Positions 17,677 to 27,070 of a DNA stretch of 58,022 nucleotides are shown one piece after another. The translations under genes and the position numbers were made by a program. This DNA is from JAJDFU01 sp964641965. Its GTDB lineage: Bacteria > Bacteroidota > Bacteroidia > Chitinophagales > Saprospiraceae. The stretch covers positions 1 to 58,022 of the forward strand of contig CAZXLD010000029.1 in assembly GCA_964641965.1 (NCBI GenBank). The letters run 5' to 3'. How positions within the stretch are numbered: position 1 is the first letter of the stretch; every line of letters starts with the position of its first letter. Under the pieces are notes generated by a model. That model had not been told where the DNA came from. It was given only the letters and a program-made list of their open reading frames with translations, and searched no databases.

Positions 17677-19821
17677 ATGTACAGTTCAGAAGAGCAACGT
17701 CGGTTGCAGACCCTTTCCCGCGAATTTTTGAAAAAACCCGTTGAGACAGGTCAGGCCGATGCCAAAAATCGACTACAGGATCTGCGTAAGTTGATCGTTT
17801 TTCACGAGTGGCGCTATTATGTATTGAATGAACCGATTCTTAGTGACTATGAATATGATATCCTGTATAAGCAACTGGAATCCATCGAAGAAGCTCATCC
17901 CGAATGGATTACCTCAGATTCTCCTACCCAACGGGTTTCCGCTGACCTTACTGCAGATTTCCCATCGGTCCGTCATTTAGTGCCAATGCTTTCATTAGCT
18001 AATTCCTACAATGCCGAGGACCTAAGAGATTGGGACCAACAATTGAAACGACTGCTCAAATGGGAGCCGGATCAACCGATCGTCTACGGCGTAGAGCCTA
18101 AATACGACGGAGGTAGCATCGCATTAATTTACGAAGATGACCAACTGGTTCGGGCAGCCACAAGAGGAAACGGAGTAATGGGAGAAGAGATCACAGCTAA
18201 CGCTCGCGTGATTCGGTCCATTCCCCTCAAAATCGCTTTTTCCACTTTCGGTGTGTCAAAAGCCGAACTTCGCGGAGAAGTGCTGATTCGAGCAGAAGCA
18301 TTCAAAAAGATCAATAAGGAACGGGCACAACAAGGGCTAACGCTTTTTGCTAATGCCCGTAATACGGCTACGGGCGGGCTTCGGATGAAAGATCCAAAAG
18401 AAGTGGCCAAACGGGGACTGGAGGCCTTTATCTACACGCTTGGATACGCCGAAGATGAAAATGGAAATAGCGTACTGGATCAGTTTGATACCCATATGGA
18501 AAGCCTACACACGCTCCGTCAGCTTGGATTTAAGGTACCTAGTGAAGAACTGAAAGCGTGCCAAGATATTGAGGAGGTGATTACCTTCTGCAAGGAATGG
18601 GAAGCCAGGCGAGAAGGTTATCCCTATGAGATTGATGGGATGGTTGTAAAGGTGAATAGCAGAACCCTCCAGGAAGAACTCGGCAGCACCAGCCATCATC
18701 CTCGATGGGCAATGGCTTATAAATTCAAAGCCAAGCAAGCCACCAGCCGATTGATCAAAGTCGAATACCAGGTTGGAAAAATCGGTTCCATTACCCCGGT
18801 AGCGAAAATCGAGCCCGTTCAGTTGGCTGGAGTTACGGTTAGTTCTATTTCGCTTCACAATGAGGACTTCATCAAAGCAAAAGACCTTCGGATAGGCGAT
18901 CAGGTATTGGTAGAGCGAGCCGGCGATGTGATTCCCTACATCGTTAAAGCATTGGCAGATGTTCGCGATGGTTCTGAAATCCCAATCGAGTTCCCCTCCC
19001 AGTGCCCGGTAAACGATACAAATACACCAATTGATCTCATCCGGGAAGAAGGGGAGGCTGCCTGGCGATGCCCAACCTGTGTTTGCGGCAAACAAGACCT
19101 GGCGCGAATCATTTTTCATGTCTCCAAATCAGCAATGGATATCGATGGGCTGGGAAAGCAGATCATCGAACGCTTCTGGGAGTTGGGTTGGATCCGAACC
19201 ATGGTTGACGTTTACCGACTGGATTACGAGCAGATTGCCACTTTGGAAGGGTTTGGGCCCAAATCGGCAGAAAATCTCAGGAAAGCCGTTGAGAAAGCCA
19301 AATCCAATTCAGTCTCCCGTCTGTTGCATAGTTTAAGTATTCACCATTTGGGGAAAAAAGTAGCCCAATTATTGGCAGCAGAAATTGAGCATGTACTGGA
19401 TTTGGAAGCATGGGATGAAGAGCAGTTTACTGACATAAAGGATATTGGTCCTACCGTAGCCAAAAATGTCAGGGCCTGGTTTAACTTGGACTCCAATGTA
19501 GCTATGCTAAAAGAAATGGAGCGCCTGGGTGTCAATATGATCCCTACGGAAGAGGATAAACCGGCAGTGGCGATTGAGCATGGTGTTCTGTCCGGCAAGA
19601 CCATTTTGTTTACCGGCACCTTACAGCAAATGACCCGGAACGAAGCTAAAAAGAAAGCAGAGGCCGCAGGGGCTAAAAGTTTGGGTGCCGTGAGTTCCAA
19701 CCTGAATATTTTAGTGGTAGGTGAAAAGGCAGGCTCTAAACTCAAAAAAGCCGAGGCCTTGGGAACAGTGGAGATCTGGACGGAGGACGAGTTTATAAAA
19801 CAGTTGGCAGTAAACGGCTAA
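17677..19821 (+). CDS. ligA: NAD-dependent DNA ligase
   Basis: Full-length LigA of 714 residues that seals nicks in replication and repair. Domains in order: Ia (DLRKLIVFHEWRYYVLNEP), adenylation domain with catalytic Lys142 in EPKYDGGS, OB fold, a four-Cys zinc finger, helix-hairpin-helix repeats (LEGFGPKSAENL, IKDIGPTVAKN), and a C-terminal BRCT domain (GKTILFTGTLQQMTRNEAKK). All signature elements are present. The last codons overlap the first unit of a 7-bp-period repeat at 19814. Confidence 0.97.
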   Translation: MYSSEEQRRLQTLSREFLKKPVETGQADAKNRLQDLRKLIVFHEWRYYVLNEPILSDYEYDILYKQLESIEEAHPEWITSDSPTQRVSADLTADFPSVRHLVPMLSLANSYNAEDLRDWDQQLKRLLKWEPDQPIVYGVEPKYDGGSIALIYEDDQLVRAATRGNGVMGEEITANARVIRSIPLKIAFSTFGVSKAELRGEVLIRAEAFKKINKERAQQGLTLFANARNTATGGLRMKDPKEVAKRGLEAFIYTLGYAEDENGNSVLDQFDTHMESLHTLRQLGFKVPSEELKACQDIEEVITFCKEWEARREGYPYEIDGMVVKVNSRTLQEELGSTSHHPRWAMAYKFKAKQATSRLIKVEYQVGKIGSITPVAKIEPVQLAGVTVSSISLHNEDFIKAKDLRIGDQVLVERAGDVIPYIVKALADVRDGSEIPIEFPSQCPVNDTNTPIDLIREEGEAAWRCPTCVCGKQDLARIIFHVSKSAMDIDGLGKQIIERFWELGWIRTMVDVYRLDYEQIATLEGFGPKSAENLRKAVEKAKSNSVSRLLHSLSIHHLGKKVAQLLAAEIEHVLDLEAWDEEQFTDIKDIGPTVAKNVRAWFNLDSNVAMLKEMERLGVNMIPTEEDKPAVAIEHGVLSGKTILFTGTLQQMTRNEAKKKAEAAGAKSLGAVSSNLNILVVGEKAGSKLKKAEALGTVEIWTEDEFIKQLAVNG

Positions 19822-19831
19822 CGGCAAACGG
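19814..19831 (+). repeat. Short ACGGnnn heptamer repeat at the ligA 3' end
   Basis: ACGG occurs at 19814, 19821 and 19828, exactly 7 nt apart, starting inside the last ligA codons. The same 7-nt period is seen at four other places in the window. Confidence 0.6.
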
Positions 19832-19878
19832 TATCGCTTTATAATAATTCTATTTTTAGAAGTATTGACATCCTGGTT

Positions 19879-20367
19879 ATGACCTTTAATGAAAAATTAA
19901 TCGCCTATCAAAACCGGTCAGAAGCCAATTTCAAAGAGCGGAAGACTCTGGGGACCGGCATGCATTTCAGTATCGCTCTTTTGCTGTTTTTTGGATCTAC
20001 CCTCCTGGCTGGATTTTCGGCTCCATTCCGCATGTTCAACAAGAAGAAAGCTCAACCTCTAGGCATATTGGAAGGAACTCAGGAAAACTTAACGGCCATC
20101 CTAAAGCAAGAAGAATTAGTGCTGCTGGATTTTTGGGCCACCTGGTGTGGGCCTTGCCTTATGATGGACCCCATTTTGGAATCATTCGCCCAATCGACAG
20201 ATCAGGTTCAGGTAGTGCGTATTGATGCCGATCGGAATAGCAAGCTGCTAACAAAGTATAGCATCAAAGGCCTACCTCAACTGCTGCTTTTCAGAAAGGG
20301 AAAGGAGATACAACGTCACGCAGGGCCAATGACCCGGGCCGAGCTGGAGGTGTTTTGTTTTGGATGA
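19879..20367 (+). CDS. Thioredoxin-domain protein, membrane-anchored
   Basis: The redox motif is WATWCGPC with Cys90 and Cys93, and the cis-Pro loop is GLPQLLLF. A single hydrophobic segment at about 29-48 precedes the thioredoxin fold, so the protein is likely anchored in the inner membrane; the topology (cytoplasmic or periplasmic thioredoxin domain) is uncertain. It may reduce disulfides or act as a quality-control oxidoreductase. Next to ligA on the same strand; convergent with aconitase. Confidence 0.85.
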   Translation: MTFNEKLIAYQNRSEANFKERKTLGTGMHFSIALLLFFGSTLLAGFSAPFRMFNKKKAQPLGILEGTQENLTAILKQEELVLLDFWATWCGPCLMMDPILESFAQSTDQVQVVRIDADRNSKLLTKYSIKGLPQLLLFRKGKEIQRHAGPMTRAELEVFCFG

Positions 20368-20374
20368 GATACTG

Positions 20375-20406
20375 AGCTAGAGTCGCGGTTAATCACGACT
20401 CTAGCT
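20375..20406. terminator. Hairpin between convergent thioredoxin and aconitase genes
   Basis: Arms AGCTAGAGTCG (20375-20385) and its exact complement (20396-20406) form an 11-bp stem with a 10-nt loop. It lies between the stop codons of two convergent genes. There is no strong T-tract on either side, so termination in both directions is inferred. Confidence 0.55.
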
Positions 20407-20415
20407 GAGCGTTAA

Positions 20416-22698
20416 TTACGCATTTGCCAGTTCCTGCCGGATCTTATTCAAGGCCGAACCTGCATGCACCCAATTGATCTGTGCTTGATTGTAGGTATGA
20501 TTGACCTTAAATTCATCCAAAGAACCGTCGCTGTGCCGCAGACGAATAGTAAGCGGTTGATCAGGAGCCATTTGACTAAAATCGACTATATCCACCAGGT
20601 CATCCTGTCGAACCTTTTCATAATCAGCCGGATCATCAAAAGTAAGCGCTAGCATCCCTTGTTTTTTGAGGTTGGTTTCGTGAATACGGGCAAAGGATTT
20701 GACAACTACGGCCTTTACACCTAAATGGCGAGGCTCCATAGCAGCGTGCTCCCGGCTGGAACCTTCTCCGTAGTTTTCTTCCCCAAAAACAATGGTGCTG
20801 ATACCAGCAGCTTTATACTTGCGCGCAGAATCCGGGACTGGAAGGAATTCAGCCTGTTCTGTAGCATCTACAAAGTTGGCCACGTTGTTCATTTCATCGT
20901 TGAAATAGTTAATCGCACCGATGAAACAGTTGTTAGAGATGTTATCCAGGTGCCCCCGATATTTAAGCCAAGGGCCGGCCATGGAAATATGATCTGTGGT
21001 ACACTTGCCTTTCGTCTTGATCAATAAACGCATACCCTCCACCTGGTCCTGGGTAATCGGCTGGAAGGGTGTCAAAATCTGAATCCGGTTACTGCCCGGA
21101 TCTACCTTAACTTCTATCCCACTACCATCTGCCACAGGCGGATCAAAGCCCGGGTCTTCCACATCAAACCCTTTGGCTGGTAACTCTACCCCATGAGGAG
21201 GATCCAGCTTAACTTCCTCCCCATTTTCATTAACCAGCGTATCTGTAAGCGGATTAAACGTCAAATCGCCGGCAATAGCCATGGCGGTTACGATTTCCGG
21301 AGAGGCAACAAATGCACGGGTAGCCGGATTTCCATCATTGCGCTTGCTGAAGTTTCGGTTGAAAGAAGTAATAATAGAATTAGCCCGATCCGGATCGTCG
21401 GTGTGCCTGGCCCACTGGCCAATACAAGGGCCGCATGCATTGGCTAATACTAAGCCCCCCATTTCTGTAAAGGCTTCGAGTTGGCCATCTCGTTGAACGG
21501 TATATCTGATCTGTTCAGAACCTGGAGTGACCGTAAATTCAGACTTCACTCTCAATTTCTTTTCTACAGCCTGTCGGGCCAAAGAAGCAGCCCGGTCTAA
21601 ATCCTCGTAACTGGAATTGGTGCAAGATCCAATTAGGCCAACCTCCAGTTTTTGCGGATAATTATGCTCTTTAACAGCCTTGGCAAAAGAACTGATCGGC
21701 CAGGCCAGGTCGGGAGTGTAGGGTCCATTGATATGCGGCTCAAGCGTGCTTAAGTCAATTTCGATTACCTGATCAAAGTACTTCTCCGGCTCGGCATAAC
21801 ATTCTTCATCTCCTGTCAGGTGAGGGGCCACTTTATCCGCCATATCCGCAATCTCTGCGCGTTCGGTGGCGCGCAAGTAGCGCCCCATGGCTTCATCGTA
21901 ACCAAAGGTTGAAGTGGTGGCACCAATTTCTGCCCCCATATTACAGATCGTCCCCTTGCCTGTACAGGAAAGACTTTGGGCCCCGGGGCCAAAATATTCA
22001 ACAATGGCACCGGTACCTCCCTTTACGGTAAGAATTCCAGCAACCTTTAAAATGACGTCTTTAGAGGAGGTCCAGCCACTCATTTTGCCGGTGAGTTTCA
22101 CCCCGATCAATTTTGGCATTTTCAGCTCCCAGGGCATACCTGCCATCACGTCTACTGCATCAGCCCCTCCTACCCCAATAGCAACCATACCCAGCCCTCC
22201 AGCATTGGGTGTGTGAGAATCAGTACCAATCATCATCCCACCAGGGAAAGCGTAATTTTCCAATACGATCTGGTGAATAATCCCTGCCCCAGGTCTCCAA
22301 AATCCAATTCCATATTTGTTGGATACGGAGGCCAGAAAGTCATATACTTCTGAATTAATATCCAGCGCTGTTTTCAAATCAGGGTCGGCACCTACCTCAG
22401 CCTGGATCAGGTGATCACAATGGACCGTACTTGGCACAGCAACCTTATCGCGGCCTGCCGTCATAAATTGCAGCAAGGCCATCTGAGCAGTTGCATCTTG
22501 CATAGCTACACGATCCGGAGCAAAGAAAACATAGTCTTTACCTCGATTGTAATTTTGAAGTGGCGATTCCGGATGAAGGTGGGTGTAGAGGATTTTTTCG
22601 GTCAATGAGAGCGGGCGTCCCAGATGTTTTCGTGCTTCTTCCAGTCGCTGAGGTAGGGTCTCATAGAACGACTGGATCATATCCAGATCAAATGGCAT
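20416..22698 (-). CDS. Aconitate hydratase
   Basis: TCA-cycle enzyme that interconverts citrate and isocitrate, about 760 residues, mitochondrial-type. Cluster-ligand cysteines are in IGSCTNSSYEDL and ANACGPCIGQW. The swivel domain ends with EENYGEGSSREHAAMEPRHLG. ATG 22698 (MPFDLDMIQ) matches the usual N-terminus; the frame extends to 22749. Monocistronic and divergent from a lipoprotein gene. Confidence 0.96.
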   Translation of the reverse strand: MPFDLDMIQSFYETLPQRLEEARKHLGRPLSLTEKILYTHLHPESPLQNYNRGKDYVFFAPDRVAMQDATAQMALLQFMTAGRDKVAVPSTVHCDHLIQAEVGADPDLKTALDINSEVYDFLASVSNKYGIGFWRPGAGIIHQIVLENYAFPGGMMIGTDSHTPNAGGLGMVAIGVGGADAVDVMAGMPWELKMPKLIGVKLTGKMSGWTSSKDVILKVAGILTVKGGTGAIVEYFGPGAQSLSCTGKGTICNMGAEIGATTSTFGYDEAMGRYLRATERAEIADMADKVAPHLTGDEECYAEPEKYFDQVIEIDLSTLEPHINGPYTPDLAWPISSFAKAVKEHNYPQKLEVGLIGSCTNSSYEDLDRAASLARQAVEKKLRVKSEFTVTPGSEQIRYTVQRDGQLEAFTEMGGLVLANACGPCIGQWARHTDDPDRANSIITSFNRNFSKRNDGNPATRAFVASPEIVTAMAIAGDLTFNPLTDTLVNENGEEVKLDPPHGVELPAKGFDVEDPGFDPPVADGSGIEVKVDPGSNRIQILTPFQPITQDQVEGMRLLIKTKGKCTTDHISMAGPWLKYRGHLDNISNNCFIGAINYFNDEMNNVANFVDATEQAEFLPVPDSARKYKAAGISTIVFGEENYGEGSSREHAAMEPRHLGVKAVVVKSFARIHETNLKKQGMLALTFDDPADYEKVRQDDLVDIVDFSQMAPDQPLTIRLRHSDGSLDEFKVNHTYNQAQINWVHAGSALNKIRQELANA

Positions 22699-22946
22699 AG
22701 TAATATTATTTGGTAGTGATGGTGTAAAGGTTGTTCTAAGAACAGCCAAATTAACAGTTTTGCCCTTGATTATTGGGCCTGCTTTCTATTTTATAATAAA
22801 TCTTGAAAGCCGTTTAAGTTTTATCCAACGGCAGGTTCTTATCAAAGTAGTTCCCAAGCCCAAACTGGATATACCAATACGCCACCATACCAACGTTACT
22901 TATCTTTACCGTTTCCGATTTAATTACTTCCATAAGGGTAAAACTA

Positions 22947-23501
22947 TTGAAACCGACCAAGAGCATTAATCAGATTATCCTTTTAGGCTTGGCTTTATCA
23001 CAACTGCTTTTACTGGTTGGGTGCAGTAAGATTGAGCGAGAGCAATTATTTGAAATTCCGTACCCACCTCTCGATTTTACCTTACCTGCCGGTGTACCGC
23101 CTACTTCACTTTGGGTCCAGGATTATCCGGCATTGACCTCCGCTTTTACAGCACTCGCCCAACAAAACGGTGTAGATACCGCCTTGGTGGCAGGTGTATT
23201 TCCCTTGCGGGCCCGCCTCTCCTCACGCGACGGTACCGTACTTGATTTCTTTAATTCCATACAAGTATTGCTCTGCAAAGCGGGGACAAGAGAGTGCTCT
23301 TTGTTAGGAGACGAAATCTTCTTCATTGATCAACTGCTGGGAAGAGGAGACATCATCATTAACCTTCAACCGGGCCTGCGAAATGTCAAGGACGAATTCG
23401 GAGAAGAGGTGATCCACCTGCAGTTGGTGTTCAATTTTAACCGCCCGACGCCCGGAACAATAGATTGCCGGTTTGACATGACTTTCGAAGCCGTCCAATA
23501 G
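22947..23501 (+). CDS. Hypothetical lipoprotein
   Basis: A lipoprotein signal ending in LLLLVGCSK predicts membrane anchoring. The mature part is about 155 residues, beta-rich in appearance, with two cysteines in LLCKAGTRECSLLG and a closing FNFNRPTPGTIDCRFDMTFEAV. I do not recognise a family. The start is TTG 22947, since no in-frame ATG precedes the signal peptide. TATCTTTA around 22908 could be a -7 box. Confidence 0.7.
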   Translation: MKPTKSINQIILLGLALSQLLLLVGCSKIEREQLFEIPYPPLDFTLPAGVPPTSLWVQDYPALTSAFTALAQQNGVDTALVAGVFPLRARLSSRDGTVLDFFNSIQVLLCKAGTRECSLLGDEIFFIDQLLGRGDIIINLQPGLRNVKDEFGEEVIHLQLVFNFNRPTPGTIDCRFDMTFEAVQ

Positions 23502-23506
23502 CAGGG

Positions 23507-25204
23507 CTAAACAAATCGCTCCAATTGGTAGCTAACTAGTGTATGGATCGTAGCAATACCCAGCGTTCTTGCTTCTCGTTCTGAATATCCCTTGTCCAGG
23601 AAATAATCCTCCAGGCGAACCAGGGATTGAAAGTAGCCAGCTTTAAACGCCAACAACAGCTTTTGGTGCAGGGGATCAGAACCAGCCCACTTCTCAAGGC
23701 CTTTGAAGAGGTCGGTGTTCCAGGTTTGCACCTGTTTGGCTATTTCCTGGTTTTGAATAGGCCCTTGAAGGAAATAGAGTTTGGTTCTTCTGGAGGCATT
23801 TTGAATCAAGGTGGTTCGGTCATCGGTGGCGCTTTTTCCACCCAAATCATCTGCAACGGCAATCATTATGCGAATATCCTCCCATTGGGTAAATGCATCG
23901 CAACTTTCCAGGGCATAGCTATCATTGGCATAGTCAAAGAAACCAACCCGGGCTGCTGCTATTTCCTGAGGATGCTTAGAATACAACCAACAAGGCACTA
24001 CATAAGTATTATTCGTAGCAGAATGAACGTACTGCAGATGGTTGAGCAGTTGAGTCAAATCCATATAGGCATAAGGACTATTAATGTTGATGGGTAGCCG
24101 CTGGCCCAGGACCTTGTCGGAGAAGGCTTGCTTCAGGGCTTCATGCATAAGATTGTTAACCTGATTGCTCGGCCCCTGTGTAGTAAGCAAATAGTAGGCC
24201 CGATAGGCAAATGCCACTGCTGTAGTAGAACTTTCCAACACTGGAATAGATTGAAAAGCATTGGTATGGAGCGTATTGATTGCATTTTGAATAGGGTCGT
24301 CCGGCCCCGTTTTGATGCTGAAATCCAGATTTCGAGCCAGGATGGCATACTGTTGCATAGCGCGATTCTGCTCAATAAATTGTTGATAGGCAGTACCGGT
24401 ACCTCTCCCGTAATAGCCATCAAGACTTCCGGTATAAAATCCCTCCGCCTTTAAGACTTTTTGAAGCTCATAAGCTGAATTGCGCCGAATATCTCTTCGA
24501 ATTTCGGGGACTGAGGTATTACCGGCGAAAGTATTTACACCTCCTCTGGCCGTAGGCGAATAGTTGTTTGGCGGGGTGGGTGAATAGGTAGATGGAGTTG
24601 GCGCAGGATTGGTAGTTGCCTGCTCATTTATAGAGAGAGGGATCAAAGGCCGTTTTATTCCTGCCAATTCAAACTGACCAATTTGATGCATAAAGGCTTC
24701 ATCCATTTGTTTTAAAAAGGCATCTGAAAAGCCGGCGGCTCTGACCTTCGCTAGCGCTTCTCTTGCTGCATTTGGTTCTGGAAATTTTCCGGCAAGTAAT
24801 TTCACTACTTTGCCTTGGACGGAAAAATAGAGGTACCCAAGATCAATGTATTTCTCCCAGTCTACTTTAGACGCTGCATTTAAAGAGGAAAACTGGATGG
24901 TATTCACAACAGTACCCGTTGCAACTTCGCTTTCCGGCTCTGCGCTTAGGAACCCCAGGTTTCTGACCTGTTGAGCTAATTGCTGTGCTTCCTGGGCAGA
25001 GGCAATACCGCCTCCAAGGAATACGGTAAAATAGTTCGAGGATTGTTCTTCCGCATATACAATTCCAAGCGTTCGGATTCGATTGAAGTTTTCCAACTTG
25101 GGATCAACAAAAGTCCCGACTCGAACTCGATAAGTGGTAGACTGACCAAAGAGGTTTACAGATAGGGTCAGGACCAGCAATGCTGGAAGGAGATAGCGTT
25201 TCAT
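23507..25204 (-). CDS. Secreted protein with SPOR-like and peptidoglycan-binding-type modules
   Basis: Signal peptide (PALLVLTLSVNLFGQS) followed by two SPOR-like repeats (TYRVRVGTFVDPKLENFNRI, FTVFLGGGIASAQEAQQLAQ), a proline/threonine linker near 205-235 and a peptidoglycan-binding-1-type motif (LQKVLKAEGFYTGSLDGYYG). The C-terminal 250 residues are helical and unrecognised. A cell-wall-associated role is inferred. ATG 25204 is chosen because a -7 box lies just upstream; the frame also opens at 25228. Confidence 0.78.
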   Translation of the reverse strand: MKRYLLPALLVLTLSVNLFGQSTTYRVRVGTFVDPKLENFNRIRTLGIVYAEEQSSNYFTVFLGGGIASAQEAQQLAQQVRNLGFLSAEPESEVATGTVVNTIQFSSLNAASKVDWEKYIDLGYLYFSVQGKVVKLLAGKFPEPNAAREALAKVRAAGFSDAFLKQMDEAFMHQIGQFELAGIKRPLIPLSINEQATTNPAPTPSTYSPTPPNNYSPTARGGVNTFAGNTSVPEIRRDIRRNSAYELQKVLKAEGFYTGSLDGYYGRGTGTAYQQFIEQNRAMQQYAILARNLDFSIKTGPDDPIQNAINTLHTNAFQSIPVLESSTTAVAFAYRAYYLLTTQGPSNQVNNLMHEALKQAFSDKVLGQRLPININSPYAYMDLTQLLNHLQYVHSATNNTYVVPCWLYSKHPQEIAAARVGFFDYANDSYALESCDAFTQWEDIRIMIAVADDLGGKSATDDRTTLIQNASRRTKLYFLQGPIQNQEIAKQVQTWNTDLFKGLEKWAGSDPLHQKLLLAFKAGYFQSLVRLEDYFLDKGYSEREARTLGIATIHTLVSYQLERFV

Positions 25205-25230
25205 AGTCCAATTAATTTGCTTTTGCAATA

Positions 25231-25238
25231 CAAAAGTA
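25231..25238 (-). promoter_or_regulatory. -7 box (TACTTTTG) for the SPOR-like gene
   Basis: The minus strand at 25238-25231 reads TACTTTTG, matching TAnnTTTG, about 26 bp before the ATG at 25204. The leader would be short. Confidence 0.5.
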
Positions 25239-25404
25239 CATACAATTAAGATGATCTACCTTTGACTGGGTGCGGATCTTATAGTTAGAGCATCATAATT
25301 CACTATCAAAGTGTTAAAATCACACTTCTTATTTATTAGAACAGGGTATTCAACTAGATATTTTTCAGGGCCTTACAAAAATAGCTGGAGCTATAAATAA
25401 AAAA

Positions 25405-25428
25405 GGGTCTCCCAAAAAGAGAGACCCA
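25405..25428 (-). terminator. Intrinsic terminator for a short minus-strand transcript
   Basis: The 7-bp arms GGGTCTC and GAGACCC surround an A-rich loop; on the minus strand the stem is followed by a T-run (TTTTTTA). Nothing of conventional size ends here, so it probably closes the small unit driven from the promoter at 25648-25711. Confidence 0.7.
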
Positions 25429-25479
25429 GAACAATAGTTCTACTAAACCCCAATTTATTCGTAACCCGATACTCGGGAA

Positions 25480-25557
25480 TCATTTCACTTTACAGTTGTC
25501 TTTGAAATTTCGGTACCCATTTTCCTTTGCGAAGATCATCTTATCGGTTTTCCGCAT
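25480..25557 (-). CDS. Possible 25-residue basic micro-ORF
   Basis: ATG 25557 to TGA 25480 encodes 25 residues beginning MRKTDKMIFAKENGYRNF; it is Lys-rich with one Cys. It lies between a promoter-like array (25648-25711) and a T-run hairpin (25405-25428). Whether it is translated or the unit is a small RNA cannot be settled from sequence. No family is recognised. Confidence 0.35.
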   Translation of the reverse strand: MRKTDKMIFAKENGYRNFKDNCKVK

Positions 25558-25647
25558 GACTTTTCACAGAGGAAATGGGAACCGAAGCCTTTAACACATT
25601 AGTAACTTGATTTTCATTTGGTTTCAGGTGACCTACAGGATTTGATT

Positions 25648-25711
25648 GCAAGATGGGGTGAATTTGGAGAGTGCAATTGGACATATGTCAAAAAGGCTTG
25701 GACATATGTCC
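25648..25711 (-). promoter_or_regulatory. Tandem-box promoter P3 (two boxes, 21-bp period)
   Basis: Read on the minus strand: box GGACATATGTCC, 9 nt, box TGACATATGTCC, 23 nt, then CATCTTGC. The same spacing is found at 27007-27070 and 27506-27569. The boxes are near-perfect palindromes and are repeated 21 bp apart, two helical turns. It points toward the micro-ORF at 25557. Confidence 0.65.
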
Positions 25712-25743
25712 AGATGGCAAATTTCTTTGGTTGAAATAAAAAA

Positions 25744-25765
25744 AGGGGCTTCCGAAGAAGCCCCT
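25744..25765 (-). terminator. Strong intrinsic terminator
   Basis: A 9-bp perfect stem (AGGGGCTTC with GAAGCCCCT, CGAA loop) is followed on the minus strand by a run of eight T. It likely ends transcripts that come through the methyltransferase and the 75-residue ORF. A second small hairpin (CCTCATC/GATGAGG) is at 25804-25821. Confidence 0.8.
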
Positions 25766-25835
25766 AGATCAAGAGCACCTACAATCCCATTCTTTGGGAG
25801 AAGCCTCATCCTTTGATGAGGACAATTCTTGTAAA

Positions 25836-26063
25836 TCAGGAGAAGTACCAGAATAAAGGCCACACACCGTCCAGATCCCACCCCCGGCTTGATTCCATTT
25901 GTTTCGTGTTTTTTTCTGGCTTAATGTAGTTACCCACAGGAGCAGCATGAGGGTTACCAGTTGGCTGATGGGTCGACTTAGAGGCAGTTGTGGATCCGTT
26001 GTTTTTATTGGAAGGCTGGGAAAAGGGTTTCCTCTTCCAGAACCCATTTGACTTTTTAGACAT
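25836..26063 (-). CDS. Small hypothetical protein, 75 aa, basic and polar
   Basis: Opens MSKKSNGFWKRKPFSQ and continues with an Asn/Ser/Thr-rich, low-complexity middle, ending WDLDGVWPLFWYFS. No family is recognised. Support is indirect: it is followed 70 bp later by a strong terminator in the same direction and preceded by the methyltransferase gene on the same strand, 120 bp upstream. Competing frames overlap it, so translation is uncertain. Confidence 0.4.
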   Translation of the reverse strand: MSKKSNGFWKRKPFSQPSNKNNGSTTASKSTHQPTGNPHAAPVGNYIKPEKNTKQMESSRGWDLDGVWPLFWYFS

Positions 26064-26183
26064 GATGATTGTGATTTTAGGGTAACTTGATATGCGATTA
26101 TGGGCAAAGTTGGAGCAGGGAGGAGGGCCACAGCATCCATCCTGATTTATTACAACCCTCGCTCCCTATTCAACTCCCCGACT

Positions 26184-26933
26184 TTATGCAATTGGCTTTT
26201 GGGCAGAAAATCCAATTATTGGTGGCTGTTCCATTAGATCGGCCCAGAAAGAGTTATGTTGTTGACTGGGTGCCAAATAGGGGCCTTCCCAGGTAAAGTT
26301 GCTGAACCCAACTTCTTCAAAGACAGATTCGTAGGTGGAAGTCGACAAGTAATAGTTATTGAAGTGAAAGCGGGAACCATCATCATTAAAGAAGGTATAA
26401 CGTATGGCATCTCCTTCCTGACGATCCATGTTACAATACTTTACAAATCCATAATTGATATAGGAGTGATAGTAGCGAGGGTGGTTGGCTGGGTTATCAT
26501 TCATCCCCAAAAATCGCCCTCCGGGTGTCAATTGTTTATAGGCAGCTCGGCAGAAAGCCACCAGTTCCTCCCTGGTTCTGGCATAATTCAATAAGTACAT
26601 AGCCGTAACTATATCAAACTTACCCAAGACAGGTAACTTAGCCACATCATGCACCAGGTAGCGACATCCAGTAAATCGATCCCACTCATTCTGTTCGGCC
26701 AATTCGATCATCTCCGAGGATAGGTCGACTCCCAGCACCTGCTTTGCGCCAGCTCGCTTCAACTTTCGAGTGTAATGGCCCTCTCCGCAGGCTAAGTCTA
26801 AAATTACCTTTCCGTTGAGGTTGCGAGCCATGGAAAATAAGGTATGCTCTTCTACATATTTCCGAAAAGACAACTTTTTTGACTGTTGGTATTTCTGGGC
26901 TATCGCCTCGTATTCAGCTCTGTACGCAACCAT
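26184..26933 (-). CDS. Class I SAM-dependent methyltransferase (ToxA-like)
   Basis: Rossmann-fold methyltransferase of 249 residues. SAM-binding motif I is ILDLACGEGHYTRKL, the acidic strand-2 end is VLGVDLSSEMIELA, and post-motif strands follow (FDIVTAMYLLNYA, LTPGGRFLGMND). The overall pattern is like small-molecule methyltransferases of the toxoflavin ToxA group; the substrate is unknown. I chose ATG 26933 (MVAYRAEYEAIA); the frame reaches 27053 but that stretch holds the promoter. A tandem-box promoter lies 74-137 bp upstream. Confidence 0.85.
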   Translation of the reverse strand: MVAYRAEYEAIAQKYQQSKKLSFRKYVEEHTLFSMARNLNGKVILDLACGEGHYTRKLKRAGAKQVLGVDLSSEMIELAEQNEWDRFTGCRYLVHDVAKLPVLGKFDIVTAMYLLNYARTREELVAFCRAAYKQLTPGGRFLGMNDNPANHPRYYHSYINYGFVKYCNMDRQEGDAIRYTFFNDDGSRFHFNNYYLSTSTYESVFEEVGFSNFTWEGPYLAPSQQHNSFWADLMEQPPIIGFSAQKPIA

Positions 26934-27006
26934 GATCCTTAATTTTAGTGAATGAAATGGTGTTTTAAATTGGATTAAGTGGTTTTGATTTGTTGAGGTG
27001 TTGATA

Positions 27007-27070
27007 CAAAGGTGTACCCATTGAGCAGGGCACTTTTGTACGTATGTTTTCATTTTTTGGAAATATGTCT
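27007..27070 (-). promoter_or_regulatory. Tandem-box promoter P2 for the methyltransferase gene
   Basis: On the minus strand: AGACATATTTCC, 9 nt, AAACATACGTAC, 23 nt, then CACCTTTG (27014-27007), close to the TAnnTTTG -7 consensus. The predicted start of transcription is near 27000, about 65 nt before the ATG at 26933. Spacing is identical to P1 and P3. Confidence 0.65.
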
